DNA from: Bradyrhizobium sp. CB1015
Lineage (GTDB): Bacteria; Pseudomonadota; Alphaproteobacteria; Rhizobiales; Xanthobacteraceae
DNA: 64,000 nt
Direction of reading: 5' to 3'
Assembly (NCBI RefSeq): GCF_025200925.1
Contig: NZ_CP104174.1
Location: 7,440,001-7,504,000 of the forward strand
In this document: positions 16,884 through 24,758 of the stretch, piece after piece
Layout of the letters: the number at the start of each line of letters is the position of its first letter
How positions within the stretch are numbered: the first letter of the stretch is position 1
Translations under genes and position numbers: made by a program
Notes under the pieces: model-generated
What the model saw: only the letters and a program-made list of their open reading frames with translations
Database searches by the model: none
What the model was told of the DNA's origin: nothing

Positions 16884-17417
16884 TTACTGGCCGAGCTTCT
16901 CCTGCAGGGCCGGCCAGCGCTTGGCCACCTCGTAGAGGAAGCGCTCGGGATCGGCGACGAAGGCGTCGCGATTGTCTTCCCGGCTGAACAAATAAAGCCG
17001 CTGCGCCACGATCGCGAAGAAATGCGGATTGCCGGCAACGGTGACGCCGCGGGCGATATCGGCCGGATCATAGCCGCCGAATTGCGGTCCGTAGATCTCG
17101 GGATGGGCCAGGAAAGAGGCGCGGTTGCCCTCGTTCCGGAAGCGCCAGACCGCCCCCCAGAGGTTCGCCTCGAACTCCGCCGTCCCCTGCACGGCCGCGC
17201 CGGCGACGAAATAGGCGACGGGGTCGAAGCCCTCGATGGCGACGCCGGTGAAGCGGTTGACGACGATCCGCTCGGTGGTGGCGGCCCCTGCCGGCCACCC
17301 CGAGCCGAGGATCCAAATGCCCGCCAGCAGACAGAGGCCGCGGGCGATCAAGGCAATTCCGGGGCGCAAAGGGTTATCATCCTGCCGTTGTGCCGTCATA
17401 GTTGCTGCGGATAACAT
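16884..17417 (-). CDS. Exported YHS-domain protein
   Basis: This 177-residue protein has an N-terminal hydrophobic segment (about 20-42, ALIARGLCLLAGIWILGSG) serving as signal or anchor. A YHS-like domain follows (about 55-170) with VAIEGFDPVAYF, FEANLWGAVWRFRNEGNRASFLAHPEIYGPQFGGYD. The YHS cysteine pair seen in metal-binding relatives is absent. It converges with cysQ, with 10 bases between the stops. A second ATG at 17399 is an equally plausible start; neither has a good ribosome site. The function of this family is not established. Confidence 0.75.
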   Translation of the reverse strand: MLSAATMTAQRQDDNPLRPGIALIARGLCLLAGIWILGSGWPAGAATTERIVVNRFTGVAIEGFDPVAYFVAGAAVQGTAEFEANLWGAVWRFRNEGNRASFLAHPEIYGPQFGGYDPADIARGVTVAGNPHFFAIVAQRLYLFSREDNRDAFVADPERFLYEVAKRWPALQEKLGQ

Positions 17418-17508
17418 CCGAGTCGAGGGGACATCCGGCGCAACCTAGAGCCGTGCCTGTTGGCGTCAGGTTAAGGAAGCGATCGGATTCGGTACCAGGG
17501 GTTCATTT

Positions 17509-18114
17509 ATGACTTTCGCATCACGCCTTGCTGCGCTCGCGCTTGCCGCGATGATCGGCTGGATCGTGCCGGCCTCCGCCCAGCAGGCACCGCCGCCTGA
17601 CCTGCCGCCGCCGCAGCGGACCCCGACGCCCAACACCTATGGGCCGGACGAGCTCGTCACCGCCGGTCATCGCTTCTTCGGCAACGTCTCGCGCGGGCTC
17701 GCCTCGATCATCGAGAAGGCGGTCAGCCAGTGGGGCCTGCCGAACGGCTACATCCTGGGTGAGGAGGGCTCCGGCGCCTTCGTCGCGGGCCTGCGCTACG
17801 GCGAAGGCACGCTCTACACCAAGAATGCCGGCGACCTGCGCGTCTATTGGCAGGGCCCCTCGCTCGGCTTCGACTGGGGCGGCGACGGCGCCCGCACCAT
17901 GACGCTGGTCTACAACCTGCCCGCCACCAACGCGATCTACCAGCGCTTCGCCGGCATCGACGGCTCGGCCTACATCATCGGCGGGTTCGGTATGACGGCA
18001 CTCACCGCCAACAACATCGTGCTGGTGCCGATCCGCTCCGGGCTCGGCCTGCGTCTGGGCGCCAATATCGGCTATCTCAAATACACCCCGCGGGCGACCT
18101 GGAACCCGTTCTAG
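17509..18114 (+). CDS. eipA: Cell-envelope protein EipA (DUF1134)
   Basis: This is a 201-residue secreted protein. Its Sec signal peptide is cleaved near ASA-QQ (residue 25), followed by a Pro-rich stretch and the DUF1134 domain (about 45-201). That domain contains GYILGEEGSGAFVAGLRYGEG and the acidic-Gly loop LGFDWGGDGARTM. In Brucella, EipA is a periplasmic beta-barrel protein needed for envelope integrity and is linked to CtrA control. AGGGG lies 8 bases before the ATG. No full CtrA box was found upstream; only a half-site TTAAGG is present. Confidence 0.88.
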   Translation: MTFASRLAALALAAMIGWIVPASAQQAPPPDLPPPQRTPTPNTYGPDELVTAGHRFFGNVSRGLASIIEKAVSQWGLPNGYILGEEGSGAFVAGLRYGEGTLYTKNAGDLRVYWQGPSLGFDWGGDGARTMTLVYNLPATNAIYQRFAGIDGSAYIIGGFGMTALTANNIVLVPIRSGLGLRLGANIGYLKYTPRATWNPF

Positions 18115-18233
18115 GCGCTCGCCCTCCCACTGCCCACCGATCAAGGTTAACGACAGAGCGGGGCTGGCTTTTTGCCGGCCCGCCATGGCATTGTCGTTGG
18201 TGAATTTTTCCTTAAGCTTGGGAGTTCTGGCCC

Positions 18234-19532
18234 ATGGTAGAACCGATCATGTACCTGGCGATCGGTTTCCTGCTCTCGATGCTGTGCGGGCTCGCGATCG
18301 TGCCGCTGGTGCATAACCGCGCGGTGCGCCTGACCACGCGCCGGCTCGAGGCCGCCACCCCGCTGTCGATGGCCGAGATCCAGGCCGACAAGGACCAGCT
18401 CCGCGCCGAGTTCGCGATGTCGGCCCGCCGGCTCGAGATGAGCGTCGAGCAGCTCAAGAACAAGACCACGAGCCAGCTCGCCGAGCTCGGCAAGAAGAGC
18501 GACGCCATCAACCGCATGAAGATCGAGCTCGGCGAGAAGAACGCCACGATCTTCGCGCTGGAGGCGCGCGAGAAGGCGGTGAAGGAGCAGCTCCGCGCCA
18601 CCGAGGAGGAGTTCAGCGCCAAAACGGAAGCCTTGCGCCAGGCCGAGATCGCGCTGGCCGACAAGCAGGCCGAGCTCGCCAAGCTCAACTCCGAACTGTC
18701 CGACCGCTCGATGATGGCGGAGAGCCGCCAGGTCGAGCTGGTCGCGGTGCGGGCGCAGATCGAGGACTTGAAGCACCGCGTCGGCGATGCCGAGAAGGAA
18801 TTTGCCGCGACGCAAGCGCGCCTCGCACAGGAGCGCACCGAATCCGAGACCGCCTCGCGCGAGCTCAACGAGGCGCGCGGCCGCGTCGAGAATCTAAGCC
18901 AGCGCGTCACCGAGCTCGACCGCCAGCTCATCGTGCAGGTCAAGGAGGCCGAGATGCTGTCGGGCCGCGTCGCCGATCTCGAGGGACGCCTCGCCACGCA
19001 GGGCAAGCTGCTCGCCGAGCGCGACTACGAAAACAACCAGCTGCGCCAGGACAACGAGGCCAACGAGCGCACCATCAAGGAGCTGCGCGTCGAGATCGCG
19101 GGCCTCAGCGGCGGCAAGTCGTCGGCTGCGATGGAGCAGCTGCGCGCGGAAAAGGCCGCGCTGGAGGAGCAGCTGCGCACCGCGCGCGACGAGCGCGCCA
19201 AGCTTCAGCGCGACATTAACGCGATCCAGCAGCAGGCCGAGAGTTCCTGGGCGACCGAGCGCATGGAGAACGCGCTTCTGCGCGAGCGCATCAACGACAT
19301 AGCGGCCGAAGTCGCCAAGCTCGCGATGCAGCTCGAAGGCCCGAACTCGCCGATCGAGGCGCTGCTCGCGGCCGAGGCCGGCCAGGCGCCGAAGCAGGCG
19401 CCGCGCCCGGCCAACGACGCCGCAACCAACGGCACTCCTGCGGCCCGCCTGCCCGAAGGCGGCGGAACGCTCGCCGAGCGCATCCGCGCGCTTCAGGCCC
19501 ACGCCTCCCGCGCCCGCCAGCAGGGCGCCTAA
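18234..19532 (+). CDS. Membrane-anchored long coiled-coil protein
   Basis: This 432-residue protein has one N-terminal membrane helix (IMYLAIGFLLSMLCGLAIVPLV, about 5-26). Almost uninterrupted heptad-rich coiled coil fills about 45-375, rich in Glu, Ala, Arg and Lys. A Pro/Ala linker and a short amphipathic tail (GTLAERIRALQAHASRARQ) end it. The topology suggests a cytoplasmic rod tethered to the inner membrane. No catalytic motif is seen. It follows eipA by 119 bases on the same strand and precedes the tRNA. I do not recognise a named family, and long coiled coils give misleading similarity to SMC and myosin-like proteins. Confidence 0.8.
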   Translation: MVEPIMYLAIGFLLSMLCGLAIVPLVHNRAVRLTTRRLEAATPLSMAEIQADKDQLRAEFAMSARRLEMSVEQLKNKTTSQLAELGKKSDAINRMKIELGEKNATIFALEAREKAVKEQLRATEEEFSAKTEALRQAEIALADKQAELAKLNSELSDRSMMAESRQVELVAVRAQIEDLKHRVGDAEKEFAATQARLAQERTESETASRELNEARGRVENLSQRVTELDRQLIVQVKEAEMLSGRVADLEGRLATQGKLLAERDYENNQLRQDNEANERTIKELRVEIAGLSGGKSSAAMEQLRAEKAALEEQLRTARDERAKLQRDINAIQQQAESSWATERMENALLRERINDIAAEVAKLAMQLEGPNSPIEALLAAEAGQAPKQAPRPANDAATNGTPAARLPEGGGTLAERIRALQAHASRARQQGA

Positions 19533-19691
19533 CCGGCCAAAATCCGGCTTCCCCTGCGAACGGCACGACCTGCCGGAGGTTTTCCGCCCCGGCGACGCCT
19601 TGAAAACTTGACACCTTAGGCCGGCACTTCTAAATCGCGGGCTCCGACGTGCCGGCCGGCCTAAGGTTGCGGCCGCCTGCATGATGGTCCC

Positions 19692-19766
19692 GGGCGCATA
19701 GCTCAGCGGGAGAGCGTTCCCTTCACACGGGAGAGGTCCAAGGTTCGATCCCTTGTGCGCCCACCA
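19692..19766 (+). tRNA. tRNA-Val(CAC)
   Basis: This is a full cloverleaf. The acceptor stem is GGGCGCA/TGCGCCC, the D arm GCTC...GAGC, and the anticodon loop TTCACAC gives anticodon CAC (valine GTG codons). The T arm contains GGTTCGATCCC, the discriminator is A and CCA is encoded. It is followed by a segment that is partly duplicated about 4.1 kb downstream. Confidence 0.95.
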
Positions 19767-19840
19767 TCCATTGCCCTGAGCGAGAAGTTACTGGCGATCC
19801 TCGCGCCGCCGCTGCTCGCAGCTGCCTCCTCCAAAACTCG

Positions 19841-19948
19841 AAAACAACCCCATGCACAGTAGCCGGCCCAAGCCGGATCAACGGGTTATGCCGCTGCGCG
19901 TTTTCCGAAACGACGATTGACGGGCCGGGCGAAGCCGCGGCAGGAACG
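19841..19948. repeat. Repeat downstream of tRNA-Val (AAAACAACCCCATGCACAGTAG-type), copy 1
   Basis: The first 22 bases of this stretch recur exactly at 23974. Further matches run on with indels: CCGG(G)ATCAA-GGGTTA, TTTTCCGAA, GGGCGAA...GGCAGGA. It sits 75 bases after the intact tRNA; the second copy sits 87 bases after the tRNA fragment. The rest of the gap 19767-20129 holds no gene that can be supported. Confidence 0.7.
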
Positions 19949-20129
19949 GCCCTTCCGCAGCGATGGAACGACTGCTCCGCCCTTCTCGGCGAGGCGCGGC
20001 GGCGTCATGCTCGCGATTGATACCGAAGGCCAGGGCCGCGATCTAAGGGCCAATTGCGTGCAAGGAGGTTGTCATGTAACTCAGCTGAATTCAGCCTGCC
20101 GCTCGAGCGGTCATATTTCCGGAAATCTC

Positions 20130-20840
20130 ATGCCGGCGGAAGCAACGAACAAAACGCACTTTCGCATCCGCCGCGCGCCGAAGGGCGGCCGCAGGGCCGC
20201 TGCGCCGGCCCCGGATATCGAGGAAAAGATTCTCGATGCCGCCGAGTTCGTGTTCGGACATTTCGGCTTCCGCGGAGCGACGACCGCACTCATCGCCAAG
20301 AAGGCTTCCGTGGCGAAGGCCCACATCTATTACTACTTCGAGGACAAGGAGGATCTGTACCGCGCGATCCTCGAACGGGCGATGAACAAATGGGCGCGGG
20401 ACATGGAGTCCCTCGACGCCACGACCGACATCGAGACCGTTCTCGTGCGCTACATCCACAGGAAGGTCGATTTCTCCCGGGATCACCCTCATCTGTCGCG
20501 GATCTACGCCAACGAAATCATCAGCGGGGCACCTTTCATCGGCAATTTTATCGAAAAGGTCTCCACGCCGCTGCTGCACGAGAAGATCAAAACGATCGAG
20601 GCGCTGGCCGCGCGCGGAGCCATCAGGCCGATCAGCGCGGCCGATCTGTTCTTCTGCATCTGGGCCATGACCCAGGCTTACGCCGATTTTTCCAGCCAGA
20701 TGGCCATCATGAAGCGCAAGCGGCAGCTGGAAGAGGCCGACTACGAATCAGCCAAAGCCACGATCGTACAGCTCGTGCTCGGCGGGCTCGGGTTTTCTGC
20801 CGCCGGCGCCACGGCAGCGTCCAACCCCAAGGCCGGCTGA
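20130..20840 (+). CDS. RutR-like TetR-family regulator
   Basis: This 236-residue regulator has a basic N-terminal arm and a TetR HTH at about 30-85 (ILDAAEFVFGHFGFRG, VAKAHIYYYFEDKEDLY). Its ligand domain tracks E. coli RutR: FSRDHPHLSRIYANEIISGAP and LFFCIWAMTQAYADFSSQ correspond to RutR's SRDYPQASRL...LAGAP and IFMIWASTQHYADF. RutR senses uracil and binds TTGACCA-NN-TGGTCAA. Matching sites lie before the next gene (21031-21067) and before the NCS1 transporter (23741-23777). The ATG at 20130 excludes a 71-residue upstream in-frame extension that does not look conserved. The ligand here is inferred. Confidence 0.88.
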   Translation: MPAEATNKTHFRIRRAPKGGRRAAAPAPDIEEKILDAAEFVFGHFGFRGATTALIAKKASVAKAHIYYYFEDKEDLYRAILERAMNKWARDMESLDATTDIETVLVRYIHRKVDFSRDHPHLSRIYANEIISGAPFIGNFIEKVSTPLLHEKIKTIEALAARGAIRPISAADLFFCIWAMTQAYADFSSQMAIMKRKRQLEEADYESAKATIVQLVLGGLGFSAAGATAASNPKAG

Positions 20841-21030
20841 ACGCCCGGCTCAGTGCCAATTGTCGGCATCGAAGGCATTTGCCCCTGAACCGGGGGCCGC
20901 GAACCCGTACCCTGCGCGCCTCTCTGCCTATTGAGCGGGCAATTGTCTGCGCCTGCATACCTGCGCCGGCGTGTGTGCTCGCGGATGCCAACTTCCACGT
21001 CTTGGGCTCCCAACTTGATCTGTCGTCTTT

Positions 21031-21067
21031 TTGACCGATCGTTATAGACTCTTGAACGATCGTTTTA
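21031..21067. promoter_or_regulatory. Paired RutR-like operators before the orphan sensor gene
   Basis: TTGACCGATCGTTATA (21031-21046) and TTGAACGATCGTTTTA (21052-21067) are two 16-base sites with centres 21 bp apart. Both resemble TTGACCR-NN-YGGTCAA with one weak half. They lie 85-121 bases before the ATG at 21152. The same arrangement precedes the NCS1 gene. The remainder of 20841-21151 shows only a short GCCCC/GGGGC hairpin near 20880. Confidence 0.7.
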
Positions 21068-21151
21068 TATCTGAGTGCAACCTGAGATGTTGCTGCTCCC
21101 CGCCCTGCCGCGAGGGAAACGTTTCGGCTGTCGATGAGGATATGAACGAAC

Positions 21152-22159
21152 ATGAGACGCCTGCTCCCGTATCTCGCCGCACCGGCCATCCTCGGGCCGC
21201 TGGCTTTCGCCGCGCATCTCTTCTGGCGCGGCGGGTCTCTGCCTCCCACCCCAGACGTCGATCTGCTCAGTTTCCGGCGCTTCCATGCCGCGCTGCTGGT
21301 CATGAGCAGGATTTCCGCAGAACGCGGTCCAGCCAACAGTGCGATGACCGAGGCGGCAGGGGACGAACCCTTCACCGGCGCGCTGCGGGCGGCGCGTACC
21401 GAGGTCGATGATGCCATCGCGATCCTGTCGACCCTCCTTGCAGGCAAGGATCAACGCTCGCGCGACTTCCTTGCGCAGCTTGACGTCATTCGCTCGGATC
21501 TCCGTCGCGCACGGCGCGGCGTGGACGCGATCATCGCCCAACCTCGGACAGAGCGCAGTGCGGAGGGGCTTCAGCTTGCGATCGAAGGCATGTTCAGCGC
21601 CGTCGATCCCGTGCAGGCTCTCGTCGGCGACCTCGGAGATCAGATCGTGGCCGCCGATCCCGCCGCCACCGACATGGTGCAGGTCGCGACGCTCATCACC
21701 GAGCTGCGCGACGTCGCCGGCCGGCTCGGCTCGCAGCTCATCGTGCCCTTGCACACGGGCCAACCGCCCGATGCCGAACGGGTGGCCGAGATCGCCCGAC
21801 TGCGCGCGCGGGTCAAGCAGATGCACGCGCTCGTCGCGGCCGACATCGCGGCCTATCTCGCCGATCCCCGCGTAGCGCAGGCCTGGGCCGTCGTGAACTC
21901 CCGTTACTTCGATCGCGCAATGGAGCTCGTGGACGGCGTACTTTTCCTGGTCGAGCCCCCCGGTGCCGTCGCCAAGCCGATGACACCAGCGCAATTCACC
22001 GCGCGACTGGTGCCGGAGATGACCACGCTGCAAGCCCTGCGGGACGCCATCGTCAGCATGCGTCCCGAACGCGCGGCGGATGCGCGCGATCGCTCCCGGC
22101 ACTACGTGGCGGCCCTGCTTCGGGCGCTGGCGTCCGCGCCGGAGCGGCAATCGTTATAG
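21152..22159 (+). CDS. Orphan periplasmic sensor-domain protein (NIT/GGDEF-sensor-like)
   Basis: This is a 335-residue protein with a short N-terminal membrane segment (LLPYLAAPAILGPLAFAAHLF) and an otherwise soluble, helical body. The segment LLVMSRISAERGPANSAM resembles the start of NIT-like periplasmic sensor domains found in front of GGDEF or methyl-accepting domains. No second membrane segment, HAMP or output domain follows; the protein simply ends. It lies downstream of two RutR-like operators, so it is probably co-regulated with the transporter encoded convergently 58 bases away. It could be a binding or accessory protein, or a truncated receptor. Function unknown. Confidence 0.72.
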   Translation: MRRLLPYLAAPAILGPLAFAAHLFWRGGSLPPTPDVDLLSFRRFHAALLVMSRISAERGPANSAMTEAAGDEPFTGALRAARTEVDDAIAILSTLLAGKDQRSRDFLAQLDVIRSDLRRARRGVDAIIAQPRTERSAEGLQLAIEGMFSAVDPVQALVGDLGDQIVAADPAATDMVQVATLITELRDVAGRLGSQLIVPLHTGQPPDAERVAEIARLRARVKQMHALVAADIAAYLADPRVAQAWAVVNSRYFDRAMELVDGVLFLVEPPGAVAKPMTPAQFTARLVPEMTTLQALRDAIVSMRPERAADARDRSRHYVAALLRALASAPERQSL

Positions 22160-22217
22160 GGCATTCGAACGTGACTCAGGCGGCCTCGAAGCAAGGCCGC
22201 CTTCTGGTGAAGAACAG

Positions 22218-23687
22218 TCACTCCGCCGGCACGGACGCAACCCGCATCTCGCGCGACATGAGCACGAGGTGCAGCACGGCCCCGAGAGCTGCGCCGACCA
22301 ACCAGCCCCAGTCGCCGATATCGGGAATGACCTTGTAGGCGCCGAGCAAGGCGAGACCGATCGAGGCCGCGCCGGACAACACCAAAGCGATCAACGCTCT
22401 GCGATTCCAGCCGTTCTCGAAGTAGAGCGAGCCGGAGGAGGACATGGTGTAGAGATCCTCGACGACGACGTGCTGCTTACGAACAAGATAATAGTCGCTC
22501 ACCATGATGCCGAACATCGGGCCGAGAATGGCGCCGAAAATGCCGACGAAGATCGTAATCGCTTGAGGGCTTGATACGAAGAGCCAGGGACAGACCATGA
22601 CCGACAGGATCGAGGTGATGAGCCCGCCGGTCCGGAAATTAATGCGTTCCGGATTGAGATTGGAGATGTCGTAGGCAGGGGAAACGAAATTGGCGACGAT
22701 GTTGATGCCCATCGTTGCAACGATGAAGGTGATCGATCCCAAGGCGACGATCCATGGGTTGCCGATCTTTTCGACAATCAAGACGGGGTCCATGATCGCC
22801 TCGCCGAACACCTGCACGGTGCCGGCGGTCACGACGACCGTGATGACGGCGAACACGATGAAGTTGACCGGGAGCCCGAGAAAGTTGCCGAGCTTCATTG
22901 CCTTTTCGTCGCGGGCGAACCGCGAAAAGTCGCCGAAATTGAGCAGCAGCGCAGCGAAATAGGCCACGATCAGCATCGCGGCATTCGCCATATGGCCGGC
23001 CGTCGCTCCCCCGGCAGGCGGACTGAGCTGCAAGTCGAGACTGGAGGTGCCGGTCTGCGCCAGGATCCAGATCGCCAGCGCGAACATCACGACGTAGACG
23101 ACCGGTCCGCAGAAATCGATGAACTTCCGAATGGTCTCCATGCCGTTGAGGAAGATCAGGAGCTGAAACACCCACATGAAGCCGAAGCTGAGCCAGCCGA
23201 GCGTCGACAGGCCGGCGATGCTGTTCTGGGTCAGCGACACCGCGCCCGGAAACCAAGTCAGCACGAGAACCTGAACGGCCTTGGATGCGAAATAGGTTTG
23301 CACCCCATACCACACGATCCCGACGATGCCGCGCAAACAGGCGGCAAGATTGGCGCCCATGACGCCGAAGGACATACGTGCCACCACCGGAAACGGCACG
23401 CCGTATTTCAGAGAAGGGCGGCCGATCAGGTTCATCAAGACGTAGACCGCGGAGATTCCGATCACCATCGAGAGCAGGACTTGCCAGCCGGTCAGCCCCA
23501 GGAAGAACAGGCTGGCCGCGAAGGTGTAGCCCCCCACCGAGTGCACGTCGGACATCCACATCGCAAAGATGCTGAAAGCCCCCCAGGTCTTGCCTTCGCG
23601 CGCGGTCGGCGCGAGGTCGTGGTTGTAGAGCTTCGGATGGGCGCCCGTGATGACGACGACGGGCGGGGTGGCATGCGATCCGCTCAT
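22218..23687 (-). CDS. NCS1-family nucleobase:cation symporter
   Basis: This 489-residue protein has about 12 membrane helices. The cytoplasmic N-terminus YNHDLAPTAREGKTW and the helix-1 segment FAMWMSDVHSVGGY are typical of NCS1 carriers (relatives: PucI for allantoin, Mhp1/HyuP for hydantoins, CodB for cytosine). GRPSLKYGVPFPVVARMSFG and LNFGDFSRFARDEKAM are further family landmarks. NCS1 proteins import nucleobases or hydantoins with Na+ or H+. The ATG at 23687 is supported by AGGAG 9 bases upstream; the frame is open much further but into non-coding DNA. Two RutR-like operators lie at 23741-23777, suggesting pyrimidine-responsive control. Exact substrate is not readable. Confidence 0.9.
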   Translation of the reverse strand: MSGSHATPPVVVITGAHPKLYNHDLAPTAREGKTWGAFSIFAMWMSDVHSVGGYTFAASLFFLGLTGWQVLLSMVIGISAVYVLMNLIGRPSLKYGVPFPVVARMSFGVMGANLAACLRGIVGIVWYGVQTYFASKAVQVLVLTWFPGAVSLTQNSIAGLSTLGWLSFGFMWVFQLLIFLNGMETIRKFIDFCGPVVYVVMFALAIWILAQTGTSSLDLQLSPPAGGATAGHMANAAMLIVAYFAALLLNFGDFSRFARDEKAMKLGNFLGLPVNFIVFAVITVVVTAGTVQVFGEAIMDPVLIVEKIGNPWIVALGSITFIVATMGINIVANFVSPAYDISNLNPERINFRTGGLITSILSVMVCPWLFVSSPQAITIFVGIFGAILGPMFGIMVSDYYLVRKQHVVVEDLYTMSSSGSLYFENGWNRRALIALVLSGAASIGLALLGAYKVIPDIGDWGWLVGAALGAVLHLVLMSREMRVASVPAE

Positions 23688-23740
23688 TGTTCCGACTCCT
23701 TGCTGAACACGCCGTTCAACAAGCAAGCGGCATGCCATTT

Positions 23741-23777
23741 TTGACCGAACGGTCAAACGCATTTTACGATCGGTCAA
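23741..23777. promoter_or_regulatory. Paired RutR-like operators before the NCS1 gene
   Basis: TTGACCGAACGGTCAA (23741-23756) is a perfect 7+2+7 inverted repeat, one base per half from the E. coli RutR consensus TTGACCA-NN-TGGTCAA. TTTTACGATCGGTCAA (23762-23777) is a second site with one strong half. Their centres are 21 bp apart, exactly as at 21031-21067. They lie 54-90 bases upstream of the NCS1 ATG. Confidence 0.82.
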
Positions 23778-23832
23778 TTCGTGGGCAACGTCGAATCGAG
23801 GTCCAGGCGCCGGTCCAGCCGATGGGCGGGCG

Positions 23833-23887
23833 GTTCCCTTCACACGGGGAGGTCCAAGGTTCGATCCGTTGTGCGCCCGCCATCCAT
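23833..23887 (+). pseudogene. Truncated tRNA-Val copy (3' half)
   Basis: The stretch from GTTCCCTTCACACGGG through the T loop, GTGCGCCC and CATCCAT matches the 3' part and flank of tRNA-Val(CAC) at 19718-19773. It differs by one deleted base in the anticodon arm and two substitutions, one in the T stem and one at the discriminator (A to G). The 5' half is replaced by GATGGGCGGGCG, so no cloverleaf can form. It resembles the 3'-end duplication left by integration at a tRNA gene. Confidence 0.85.
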
Positions 23888-23973
23888 CCCCCCTGCCCGC
23901 TCCAATATCGAACGATCCCGGATACCCGACGTCGCCGTCAGCGGTCGGCCGCGAGCGCTCCATCAAAAACGGC

Positions 23974-24072
23974 AAAACAACCCCATGCACAGTAGACGGG
24001 TCCAGCGGGATCAAGGGGTTACTTCTTTTCCGAAGTCGCGTTTGACTTGTCGGGCAAAACAGGGGCAGGATG
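23974..24072. repeat. Repeat downstream of tRNA fragment (AAAACAACCCCATGCACAGTAG-type), copy 2
   Basis: This is the second copy of the stretch at 19841-19948, placed at a similar distance from the tRNA remnant. It includes TTTGACTTGTCGGGCAAAAC, a better-preserved version of the copy-1 tail. Between 23688 and 24146 there is no supportable gene; the space holds operators, the tRNA remnant and this repeat. Confidence 0.7.
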
Positions 24073-24146
24073 GCATCGTCGGGAGAGGCGCACGGATGAT
24101 CGTCGCGGCTGGAGCGGCCGGATGCATCGATGAGCGGGACGTCGGC

Positions 24147-24713
24147 TCACGGAGTGCGAAGCGGCAAGCCCTGTTCTGCAACCACGCGCACAGGCGGAAA
24201 AGCAACGCAATCCACGACGTCGAACAGCACGCTGATGCTGCCGTCGAATGACTGCGCGAAAGCGATCGCGTCATCACGCTTTGCGTCGGCGATTTGCGTG
24301 CCGAGCGTGCAATGAGGTCGCCAGTTTCCGGGCCGATAGTGCAGCCGACAAAAGGCTGGATCGATTGCAGCGCTGATGGAAGCGTGCCATCGAACGAGCG
24401 TTTCATCGAATTCCGGCTCCGCCCAGAGTACCAGCGGCGGACCTGCAAACCAACAAATTCGCTTGAATGCGACCAGCAATTGCCCGTCGTCCCCGACTGC
24501 GCGAAGCATGGTCTCCCACGCGGTCTTCGCGGTAATCTCGGGGGCATCATAGATGGCGAATGTAAAATGAGGGCGATAGCCGAGAGTCCTCATCGAAGGC
24601 TGGCTCTCAAACGCGGCAACTTCATCCCACAAGGCTTCGATCCGCTTTGCGGAGGAAGCGTCGGACCGAATGTTGATAGCCAAAGCCATGCGCTTGGTCG
24701 CTCCATGAGCCAA
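24147..24713 (-). CDS. 2'-5' RNA ligase / 2H phosphoesterase family protein
   Basis: This 188-residue protein carries the two HxT motifs that define 2H phosphoesterases: PHFTFAIY (His49, Thr51) and PHCTLGTQ (His134, Thr136). They sit about 85 residues apart in a duplicated alpha-beta layout. Relatives act on 2',3'-cyclic phosphates or 2'-5' linkages in RNA and small nucleotides, or are of unknown substrate. An in-frame ATG at 24689 (MALAINIRS) is a possible alternative start. It is a single gene beyond the tRNA-fragment boundary, upstream of a stress-protein gene on the same strand. Substrate unknown. Confidence 0.85.
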   Translation of the reverse strand: MAHGATKRMALAINIRSDASSAKRIEALWDEVAAFESQPSMRTLGYRPHFTFAIYDAPEITAKTAWETMLRAVGDDGQLLVAFKRICWFAGPPLVLWAEPEFDETLVRWHASISAAIDPAFCRLHYRPGNWRPHCTLGTQIADAKRDDAIAFAQSFDGSISVLFDVVDCVAFPPVRVVAEQGLPLRTP

Positions 24714-24758
24714 TGGATTTCTGTCTTACCGGTGACGACAAAACCATGCCTTTGTGCG

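Noticed and set aside
19917..20129. Upstream in-frame extension of the TetR regulator
   Set aside because: The 71 extra residues are non-homologous in look and overlap the tRNA-flanking repeat; the ATG at 20130 gives a normal TetR N-terminus.
23688..24014. Upstream extension of the NCS1 transporter frame
   Set aside because: It would read through the operators and the tRNA fragment; AGGAG before the ATG at 23687 marks the real start.
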